A DNA stretch of 5,643 nucleotides from Psychrobacter sp. (GTDB taxonomy: Bacteria; Pseudomonadota; Gammaproteobacteria; Pseudomonadales; Moraxellaceae), in contig JAHHUJ010000147.1 of NCBI GenBank assembly GCA_020024075.1, positions 1-5,643 on the forward strand, given 5' to 3'. Each line of letters begins with the position of its first letter. Within the stretch, counting starts at the first letter, position 1. A program made the position numbers and the translations under genes. The notes under the pieces were generated by a model. That model saw only the letters and a program-made list of their open reading frames with translations, ran no database searches and was not told the DNA's origin. Positions 1-5,116 of this stretch are shown here, one piece after another.

Positions 1-856
1 GTTTATCGGCCACAGCTTTGATGTTGTTGGCTAAGGTATCAGCGAAGCTTGAGTTGGTAATGGCTTGCTTTTGGCCTTGATATTCAAGGATAACCAATTG
101 ACCTTCACGTGCAGAGCCGCGAGACACTGACAAGAAGCAGTTCATGCCCAGCTCTTCCATCTCTTTTTCGCCCAATACCGTTACTTTCAATAGGTCAGGA
201 TAAGCTTTGGCCAGCTCTTTGGCTTGGTCAGCCATATATACTGGGAAGCAAATATTGCCTGGCTCATTGGCCACATTGCGTGCTAAGGATTGACCACTGT
301 GTACCGCTGCTACATAGTCGATGGTTTCTTGTGAGACGCTGGTTGAAACCAAGGTAACTTCGGCCAGTTTTGGCTCAGTGGTTTCAGACTTATACTTGTC
401 AAAGCGGTAGCTGGCGTTTAATAACTCTAAGGCCAACTGTTGTAAGCTTTCATCAGATAGGTCATCACCGATAGCCACTGCTAGGTTAGTGACACGTTTG
501 TGGCTATTGTTATAAAGCGCTGTGGCAATCTTTTGCATAGAGCTTGAGTTGATTTTCTCAGGCTTACCTATACCTACTAATAGAAGTTGTAATGGCGCTT
601 TTTTGGCATCGGCTGCTAGAGCAAAGTCTGCTACCGTTTCGCCAAGCTTACCACTGAAATCAGAGACAGCGATTAAATCTTCGATACGTTGTTGATAGGC
701 TTCCAAGCCTTTGAAGCTGCCTATTAGGTTGGCTTGATCATCTACCAACACGGCCAAGCAGTGGCTTTGGATATCGTTGTTATCGGGTGCTTTTTTTAGT
801 CGTTTTTTTGAGGCAAGCTTTGGTAAAGTTTTAGATACTGAAAGTGTTAAGCTCAT
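1..856 (-). CDS. pepA: Leucyl aminopeptidase (cytosol aminopeptidase, M17 family), N-terminal 285 codons, cut by window edge
   Basis: M17 peptidases are hexameric cytosolic two-metal enzymes that remove N-terminal residues, preferring leucine, from peptides; E. coli PepA also binds DNA in Xer recombination and carAB control. The reading frame is open from an ATG at 856 to the left edge. Residues about 30-185 fit the variable N-terminal domain, including LLLVGIGKPEKI (91-102). Residues about 190-260 match the conserved start of the catalytic domain: LARNVANEPGNICFP (191-205) corresponds to E. coli AKDLGNMPPNICN, and VLGEKEMEELGM (227-238) and the SRGS...EGQLVILEY stretch (245-259) also align. 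The metal-binding lysine and acidic residues lie beyond the edge, so catalytic competence cannot be judged. The start is supported by AGGA at 866-863, 6 nt from the ATG. A lysine-rich segment (residues 18-23) encoded by two A7 runs is absent from E. coli PepA. It is divergent from lptF, as in E. coli. Confidence 0.93.
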   Translation of the reverse strand, partial: MSLTLSVSKTLPKLASKKRLKKAPDNNDIQSHCLAVLVDDQANLIGSFKGLEAYQQRIEDLIAVSDFSGKLGETVADFALAADAKKAPLQLLLVGIGKPEKINSSSMQKIATALYNNSHKRVTNLAVAIGDDLSDESLQQLALELLNASYRFDKYKSETTEPKLAEVTLVSTSVSQETIDYVAAVHSGQSLARNVANEPGNICFPVYMADQAKELAKAYPDLLKVTVLGEKEMEELGMNCFLSVSRGSAREGQLVILEYQGQKQAITNSSFADTLANNIKAVADK

Positions 857-862
857 AATCAT

Positions 863-866
863 TCCT
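863..866 (-). promoter_or_regulatory. Ribosome binding site of pepA
   Basis: Read on the minus strand this is AGGA followed by a 6-nt spacer (ATGATT) and the ATG at 856. It is the only purine-rich match near the start and supports that initiation codon. Confidence 0.6.
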
Positions 867-889
867 ATGTGTTATGTGATGAGTTTGTT

Positions 890-895
890 TTTATA
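890..895 (-). promoter_or_regulatory. Candidate -10 element for pepA
   Basis: The minus strand reads TATAAA, five of six matches to the sigma-70 -10 consensus, about 34 nt upstream of the pepA ATG. No good -35 is seen 16-18 nt further upstream (CCTGAG at the 17-nt position). The site is therefore weak, or activator-dependent, or not the real promoter. The 17-bp tandem duplication lies about 30 nt upstream of it, where an activator or repressor could act. Confidence 0.3.
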
Positions 896-925
896 GTGTG
901 TTTTGACAGTGACTCAGGGCTTTAC

Positions 926-959
926 AAAGTGCTTTGGTGTAAAAAGTGCTTTGGTGTAA
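926..959. repeat. Exact 17-bp tandem duplication (two copies)
   Basis: The unit AAAGTGCTTTGGTGTAA occurs at 926-942 and again, without any mismatch or gap, at 943-959. Each unit begins with the small dyad AAAG-TG-CTTT. The repeat lies upstream of the candidate pepA -10 on the minus strand. It may be a recent slippage duplication or a pair of operator half-sites. Confidence 0.9.
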
Positions 960-1056
960 GCAGCATTAGCCATGCCCCTAAGTGTTACTGTTATTTTAAT
1001 TCTAAATTTATTAAGGCTATCAACCAATAATGGCTAACTGGAATGGCTGTTAATCT

Positions 1057-1135
1057 GGCTCACGCTATAGGTATTGAGCCTATAGCATAGTCTAACATAT
1101 TGCCCTAGATTATGGGCAGATAGGCAAATATTGCC
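1057..1135. repeat. Cluster of inverted repeats (three adjacent hairpins, one with a competing stem)
   Basis: GCTATAGG (1064-1071) and CCTATAGC (1079-1086) form a perfect 8-bp stem with a 7-nt loop. An alternative 6-bp stem, GGCTCA (1057-1062) with TGAGCC (1075-1080), shares bases 1079-1080 and so excludes the first. Next come TGCCC (1101-1105) with GGGCA (1114-1118), loop 8 nt, and GGCAA (1123-1127) with TTGCC (1131-1135), loop 3 nt. ATATTGCC occurs twice (1098-1104 partly, and 1128-1135). No T-run follows, so none is a standard intrinsic terminator. Confidence 0.6.
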
Positions 1136-1193
1136 ACTCTAAAAATGTCAGAATCATGCTAGGATAGACAGTGTGTTTCTAACTTTGTGCAGT

Positions 1194-1265
1194 TTACTTA
1201 AAGTCTAAAGATTTGAATTACTTAAAGTCTAAAGCTTTACAGTCCACTGACCACTTAAAGTCAGT
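1194..1265. repeat. Three copies of ACTTAAAGTC, two within an exact 17-bp direct repeat
   Basis: TTACTTAAAGTCTAAAG occurs at 1194-1210 and 1218-1234 (24-bp period). The core ACTTAAAGTC recurs at 1253-1262. Each core contains the odd-centred palindrome ACTT-A-AAGT. The third copy sits inside a larger dyad, ACTGAC (1246-1251) and GTCAGT (1260-1265), and the second is followed by the perfect palindrome TAAAGCTTTA (1230-1239). The arrangement resembles a set of protein-binding sites, but no binding protein can be named. Confidence 0.65.
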
Positions 1266-1467
1266 TTTCTGGATTTGGTCTATACTTGAGCTTAGCGATT
1301 AATGCCACTACCCTCACTATGGATCTTACTATTATAATAAGCCTTGGTTGTCAGTGTTTTATTGCCAAACGATACGCTATGACCCTTTGATGTATGTGCT
1401 TTGTTAATGAAGACTAATATGTTTCCTAATTTCTAGCATAATCCTTTATGATTTGCTGAAATAATGC

Positions 1468-1496
1468 TGGTCATAACACGCCCCTTTAGGTATAGC
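1468..1496 (+). promoter_or_regulatory. Candidate sigma-70 promoter upstream of lptF
   Basis: TGGTCA (1468-1473, four of six to TTGACA) and TATAGC (1491-1496, four of six to TATAAT) are separated by exactly 17 nt. Initiation near 1503 would give a leader of about 64 nt before the GTG at 1567. Both boxes are only moderate and such matches arise by chance in AT-rich DNA. Confidence 0.3.
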
Positions 1497-1548
1497 TGTC
1501 TTATTTAAGGCTGCACAAAGGGATTAAGCCGTTATTTCATTCCTCTAA

Positions 1549-1554
1549 TATAAT
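1549..1554 (+). promoter_or_regulatory. Perfect -10 hexamer immediately before lptF
   Basis: TATAAT is an exact -10 consensus. No strong -35 stands at the normal distance; the nearest is TTAAGC (1524-1529) with a 19-nt spacer. If used, transcription would begin around 1560-1562, downstream of the TTG at 1555. The message would then be almost leaderless with respect to the GTG at 1567. Confidence 0.35.
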
Positions 1555-1556
1555 TT

Positions 1557-1559
1557 GAG
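1557..1559 (+). promoter_or_regulatory. Weak ribosome binding site that favours the GTG start of lptF
   Basis: GAG is followed by 7 nt (TTTGCCT) and then GTG at 1567. It is a minimal Shine-Dalgarno core but at good spacing, whereas the upstream TTG at 1555 has no purine-rich sequence before it. Confidence 0.4.
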
Positions 1560-1566
1560 TTTGCCT

Positions 1567-2961
1567 GTGATTTTACGCCGATACATGACCCGACAAGTTG
1601 CCTCAACGACCGCCTTGGTGTTGGGGTTTTTGGTAGTATTACTGCTGGGCGGAAGAATGATCCGCTACTTTGGTATTGCTGCTGAAGGGCGACTTGATGT
1701 GGGTTTGTTGTTTGCCATTATTGGCTATAACCTGCCTTACTTCTTAGAGCTGGTCCTGCCTTTGTCCTTTTTTATTGGGTTGATGCTGGTATTCGGTCGG
1801 CTATATGTGGACCAAGAGATGGCGGTGTTAAATAGTAGCGGTATCTCGAGGGGCCGCTTGGCCAGATTGATGATTCCCTTTATTTTATTATTGTTTGTGT
1901 TGGAGGCAGGCCTGTCTTTATATGGCAAACCTTGGGGGGTTAGAAATTCAGACAATATCTGGCAGCAGCAGTCTTTAAATAGTGCCTTTGATCTGATTCG
2001 GCCACAGTCTTTTATTAGCAGTGATGACTACCATTTATATGTGGGTAGCATGAATGATGACCGTACTGAGTTACAAGATGTGATACTGGTACAAACCAGT
2101 AATAAAAATGAGGAAGAAAAACCTGCCAAGCCTGCCACGAGCCAAACCGCTACCGATGAGACAGAGGCTACCCAACAAGCCCCGGCTTTATCTCCTAAAG
2201 CAGATAGAGCCATCACTGAATTGACCAAGCCGGTTGCCTCAGCAGCTATGAAAGAGGCAACCGATGCCAGTCAAGCTGAGCGGGATGTGATTGTGCTGGC
2301 AAAACGGGCCGTACAAGTCATGGGTAATGATCAAGCGGACACCACCCAATTGGACTTATTCCAAGGCCGACGTTATGAGGTGGGAGCAGATAGTTTGGTG
2401 TATAACCAAGTCAGTTTTGAGCGCTATCGAATCAGTATCAATCAGCCCCCAAAAGACATCATCACCGATGAGAATGTCGCCACTCAAACTTTGCCAGTAT
2501 TGTGGCAAGCCGCTACCGGTAAAGCAGCGCCAGTCATTAACTTAAATGCAGACTCTAGCAAGGCAGCACCAGCGACTCCTCAAAAGCCAGATCAACAACA
2601 AATCATAGCGGCTCAAGCAGAGCTAGGCTATCGCTTATCTTTACCTTGGTTGATTATTTTGGCACCGATGTTGGCGGTCCCTCTAGCCCAAGTTCGGCCT
2701 AGACAGGGACGTTGGTTAAGGCTGTTACCGGCGATTATTATTTATGCCAGCTGTGCCTTGGTCATTATTTCTCTAAAAAACTCAGTGACGAAAGGCTCTC
2801 TCACAGTTTGGAGTTATCCTTTGGCTATTATCAGCTTTATGGTACTGGCACTGTATCTGAACTGGGCGAGTCGAATTCATCACAGAGTGCGTTTTAGACT
2901 GGGTCAACGCAAGCTGGCCTCTAATCCTAACAACACTATTAATAATGGAGGCCGATCATGA
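1567..2961 (+). CDS. lptF: LPS export ABC transporter permease LptF
   Basis: LptF is an inner-membrane subunit of LptB2FG, which extracts LPS/LOS from the inner membrane and passes it to LptC and the LptA bridge. From a GTG at 1567 the protein has 464 residues and starts MILRRYM, like the family's usual MIIxRYL; TTG at 1555 would add four residues. Membrane segments lie near 13-31, 50-76 and 100-119, then a large periplasmic part (about 120-356), then segments near 357-376, 384-403 and 416-432. The cytoplasmic coupling helix (77-94, GRLYVDQEMAVLNSSGIS) keeps the acidic residue equal to E. coli E84. Basic residues R30 and R33 match E. coli K30/R33, and PRQGR (378-382) is conserved. It is about 100 residues longer than E. 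coli LptF because of two Ala/Thr/Glu/Pro-rich insertions (about 179-237 and 317-346). The stop overlaps the lptG start, so the two are co-translated. Confidence 0.95.
   Translation: MILRRYMTRQVASTTALVLGFLVVLLLGGRMIRYFGIAAEGRLDVGLLFAIIGYNLPYFLELVLPLSFFIGLMLVFGRLYVDQEMAVLNSSGISRGRLARLMIPFILLLFVLEAGLSLYGKPWGVRNSDNIWQQQSLNSAFDLIRPQSFISSDDYHLYVGSMNDDRTELQDVILVQTSNKNEEEKPAKPATSQTATDETEATQQAPALSPKADRAITELTKPVASAAMKEATDASQAERDVIVLAKRAVQVMGNDQADTTQLDLFQGRRYEVGADSLVYNQVSFERYRISINQPPKDIITDENVATQTLPVLWQAATGKAAPVINLNADSSKAAPATPQKPDQQQIIAAQAELGYRLSLPWLIILAPMLAVPLAQVRPRQGRWLRLLPAIIIYASCALVIISLKNSVTKGSLTVWSYPLAIISFMVLALYLNWASRIHHRVRFRLGQRKLASNPNNTINNGGRS
2947..2951 (+). promoter_or_regulatory. Strong ribosome binding site of lptG inside the end of lptF
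   Basis: GGAGG lies 6 nt before the ATG at 2958, within the last codons of lptF. With the ATGA stop-start overlap it fixes the lptG start and indicates translational coupling plus independent initiation, suited to equal subunit production. Confidence 0.8.
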
Positions 2962-4304
2962 GTTTTATGAAGTTTGGCGACTCCAAGACGACGTTAAATG
3001 GCGTAAAATCTGGCCAGATTATCTCGCGTTATGTCAAAAAAAATGCCCTATTTGCCATGCTATTTGCGGTGATAGGGCTGTGGGCATTACAGATAATCTT
3101 TGCTTACTTGGCTGAGTTAGAAGACATCTCAGATAGTTATACCTACTTTGAAGCCTTGACCTATATTTTTTACAAATCGCCCTACTTTTTAGAGCAATTT
3201 ACTCCCACAGGTGCTTTATTAGGAGCTGTGGTGGGACTGGGCTTGTTGGCCAACAATTCTGAGCTCATTGTGATGAGGGCCGCAGGGTTAAGTATTACTC
3301 GTATTGTCAGCTGGGTATTACAACCGGCCTTTATTTTTGTCATATTAGCATTGGCGATTAACCAGTACGTATTGCCTGAGTCTAATTTGAAAGCGAACCA
3401 AATTCGTAAGCCTGATACCCCTTTACTCGCTTCGGTTAATGGTTACTGGACCTTGCAGCAAGCCCCAGCTGTGGGCGAAAATGGGCAGCAAGAAGGGATA
3501 GGTCACAATATTATCTATATTGACTACGCGGATGCCAATGGCAATATCGGTAAAGTAAAACGTTGGCACTTGGATGAAAACAATAATTTAACCGCAGTAT
3601 CTCAAGCGTCTAGTGGCATCTATCTGCCTAAAGCCAATGAGCAAACTCAAGCCAGCTTGAAACATTTAACGCAAGCAGAAAAAGAGCTTATTAACTATCA
3701 GTGGGAATTAGAGGACGTTACTACCTTAAAGCTGGCAGAACGGGCGGCCATTACCCGAGCAGAAGAAATAGCTCCGACACAAGCTACGTCTGAGACCGAG
3801 GCTGATGCAGTATCGAGCAATGCGCTCTCTTATAATGTCAGACAGTCTCAGGACATTGTATTAAATAATGAGCCTTTGGTATCCAAACAAAACCAAGTAA
3901 ATGATGTGATTAGTCTGCCTATCTCGCCTAGTTCGGTATATTTATTGACCCGTCGTGCTGAAGATTTGTCACTGACCCAGTTGTATGAGCATAAGCGTTT
4001 TAATGCCTCACAAGGTACTCGTTCATTAGAGCATGAAGTGGCTTTTTGGCAAAAACTACTATCACCCTTTGCTATTTTATCGCTAGTGATTGTGGCCTGC
4101 TCCTTTGTGTTTGGCTCGCTGCGGACGCATAGCTTGGGCCTGCGTATAGTGGTGGCCTTAATCTTTGGTTTGCTATTTAGCTATATCCAAGATTTAACCA
4201 GTTTTGTGGCCTTAGCCACTGGGGCATCGCCGTTGTTGATGGTGTTATTGCCCATCATTGGCAGTGCCGCCTTGGGCTTTTATTTAATTAAACGCCAAGG
4301 TTAA
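2958..4304 (+). CDS. lptG: LPS export ABC transporter permease LptG
   Basis: LptG pairs with LptF in LptB2FG and together they form the LPS-binding cavity. The protein has 448 residues, against about 360 in E. coli. After a polar 20-residue N-terminus come membrane segments near 29-51, 82-99 and 115-137, a periplasmic jellyroll part (about 138-368), and segments near 369-387, 395-413 and 424-443. The coupling helix reads NNSELIVMRAAGLS (99-112), with E102 equal to E. coli E88. GALLGAVVGLGLLA (85-98) and SFVFGSLR (382-389) also match the family. An ungapped alignment from the conserved proline region places F48 where E. coli has the LPS-contacting K34. Extra, low-complexity periplasmic residues lie at about 222-245 and 262-298. 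It starts at an ATG overlapping the lptF stop by 4 nt, preceded by GGAGG. It ends 68 nt before a strong terminator, consistent with a two-gene operon. Confidence 0.95.
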   Translation: MSFMKFGDSKTTLNGVKSGQIISRYVKKNALFAMLFAVIGLWALQIIFAYLAELEDISDSYTYFEALTYIFYKSPYFLEQFTPTGALLGAVVGLGLLANNSELIVMRAAGLSITRIVSWVLQPAFIFVILALAINQYVLPESNLKANQIRKPDTPLLASVNGYWTLQQAPAVGENGQQEGIGHNIIYIDYADANGNIGKVKRWHLDENNNLTAVSQASSGIYLPKANEQTQASLKHLTQAEKELINYQWELEDVTTLKLAERAAITRAEEIAPTQATSETEADAVSSNALSYNVRQSQDIVLNNEPLVSKQNQVNDVISLPISPSSVYLLTRRAEDLSLTQLYEHKRFNASQGTRSLEHEVAFWQKLLSPFAILSLVIVACSFVFGSLRTHSLGLRIVVALIFGLLFSYIQDLTSFVALATGASPLLMVLLPIIGSAALGFYLIKRQG

Positions 4305-4325
4305 ACACAATGGCTGTTGCTACTT

Positions 4326-4357
4326 TAGTAGTAAAAACAAATAGTAGTAAAAACAAA
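4326..4357. repeat. Exact 16-bp tandem duplication (two copies)
   Basis: TAGTAGTAAAAACAAA occurs at 4326-4341 and again at 4342-4357 with no mismatch. It lies between the lptG stop and the terminator and looks like a slippage duplication in A-rich DNA; no role is evident. Confidence 0.9.
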
Positions 4358-4371
4358 ACAGTGACAAAAAT

Positions 4372-4406
4372 AAGAGCCCCGACTTAGTGTAAGTCGGGGC
4401 TCTTTT
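4372..4406 (+). terminator. Intrinsic terminator, probably bidirectional
   Basis: A perfect 14-bp stem, AAGAGCCCCGACTT (4372-4385) with AAGTCGGGGCTCTT (4391-4404), encloses a 5-nt loop AGTGT and runs into a short T tract on the plus strand. On the minus strand it is followed by TTATTTTTG, giving an even better U-tract. It lies between the convergent lptG and methyltransferase genes and would end transcription from both sides. Confidence 0.93.
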
Positions 4407-4445
4407 AATAGGCTTGAACCAAACTAAAATGATAGACAGTTGCGG

Positions 4446-5054
4446 TTATTCTTTAATTGCTCGGGTAATGGTATAGGTTTTACCCTGTTTTACTTTATCC
4501 GCATTGCCAAAGACTTCGGTGAAAGCACGTTTCATAAACTGACGTAGACCATTGATAGTCACCACATAAAAGCGGCCACCGCTTCGCATCTTGCTATAAG
4601 CATCTAGTAGGTATAAATAATGCTGTTCTTTGCCCACTTTGGCCGGCAGGTTAGACATCACTAGGCTGAAGTCTTTGTTGGGATCAACATGATTGAAGCC
4701 GTTTGACAAATGCACGTCCACATTGGTTAGACCATTGCTCGCACAGTTACGGCGCGCATACTCAACCGCCATAAAGTCCTTATCAATAAGGGTGTGTTGG
4801 CCTTGAGGGCACTCTCTGGCTGCAGTCATGCCCAGTACCCCATAACCGCACCCCAAATCAATCGAGTCATCATCCACTTGGAAGTCAACATGATCAAGTA
4901 GCATCAAGCTACCAGCGTCCAGCTTCTCTGGCGAGAAGATGCCCCAAGTGGTGGTGAAGTGCATCGGTGTGCCAAGTACGTCTTGGGTAAAAGCAATATC
5001 TTCACGCCAGTGTTTGGCTTTTTGTAGTAAATCAGCAGGAGGGGTGTGGGTCAT
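4446..5054 (-). CDS. Class I SAM-dependent methyltransferase, RsmC/YbxB-like (MTS domain), substrate unknown
   Basis: This 202-residue protein is a single Rossmann-type methyltransferase domain. GIFSPEKLDAGSLMLLDHV (38-56) matches the RsmC lead-in GVFSRDGLDVGSQLLL. Motif I, the SAM-binding loop, is IDLGCGYGVLG (65-75). The acidic residue after strand 2 is probably D91 in LIDKDFMAVEYARRN. In RsmC-type guanine-N2 methyltransferases motif IV is NPPF; here it is SNLPAK (134-139), with N135 kept but the first proline changed to leucine and the aromatic to alanine. Relatives modify 16S or 23S rRNA, so RNA modification is plausible but not shown. RsmC itself is about 340 residues with an N-terminal domain that is absent here. 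The ATG at 5054 follows AAGG (5065-5062) at 7 nt. It lies 62 nt downstream of gph in the same direction and may be co-transcribed with it. Confidence 0.85.
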   Translation of the reverse strand: MTHTPPADLLQKAKHWREDIAFTQDVLGTPMHFTTTWGIFSPEKLDAGSLMLLDHVDFQVDDDSIDLGCGYGVLGMTAARECPQGQHTLIDKDFMAVEYARRNCASNGLTNVDVHLSNGFNHVDPNKDFSLVMSNLPAKVGKEQHYLYLLDAYSKMRSGGRFYVVTINGLRQFMKRAFTEVFGNADKVKQGKTYTITRAIKE

Positions 5055-5061
5055 GGTGTTG

Positions 5062-5065
5062 CCTT
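5062..5065 (-). promoter_or_regulatory. Ribosome binding site of the methyltransferase gene
   Basis: On the minus strand TTAAGG ends with AAGG, followed by a 7-nt spacer (CAACACC in part) and the ATG at 5054. It supports independent initiation even if the gene is transcribed with gph. Confidence 0.55.
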
Positions 5066-5116
5066 AACGATTAATAGGGTTGTGGGGTCATCTTAGAGCC
5101 TGTCAGCCGCTTATGA

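Larger units (their letters stand above)
857..1566. other. Long divergent pepA-lptF intergenic region
   Basis: About 710 bp separate the two divergent starts and hold no convincing protein or tRNA/rRNA gene. The longest starts seen give very short peptides, such as a 21-codon hydrophobic frame at 972-1037 without a clear ribosome binding site. The region contains the promoters of both flanking genes, an exact 17-bp tandem duplication (926-959), a cluster of three small hairpins (1057-1135), three copies of ACTTAAAGTC (1196-1262) and several AT-rich -10-like hexamers. Its length and repeat content suggest regulatory DNA, a small RNA, or decayed sequence; the sequence alone does not decide between these. 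Confidence 0.7.

Noticed and set aside
109..357. Open frame of 82 codons on the plus strand
   Set aside because: It lies wholly antisense to pepA, whose protein matches its family strongly, and its own translation shows no recognisable domain.
903..908. Plus-strand TTGACA as a -35 box
   Set aside because: The hexamer is perfect, but no -10-like sequence occurs 15-19 nt downstream (AAAGTG at 17 nt) and no gene follows closely.
1057..1135. Intrinsic terminator in the hairpin cluster
   Set aside because: The stems are short and AT-containing and none is followed by a T-run in either direction.
1194..1262. CRISPR-like array
   Set aside because: The units are too short and too few, with 7-bp and 18-23-bp gaps of unequal size, and no cas gene is present.
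1281..1338. TATACT (1281-1286) and TATAAT (1333-1338) as promoters of a small RNA
   Set aside because: Neither has a convincing -35 at normal spacing and no terminator-like hairpin with a T-run follows before lptF.
1737..2228. Two minus-strand open frames inside lptF
   Set aside because: They are antisense shadows of the well-supported LptF coding frame and have no family resemblance.
2291..2897. Two additional plus-strand frames inside lptF
   Set aside because: They are out-of-frame readings of LptF codons without ribosome binding sites or recognisable products.
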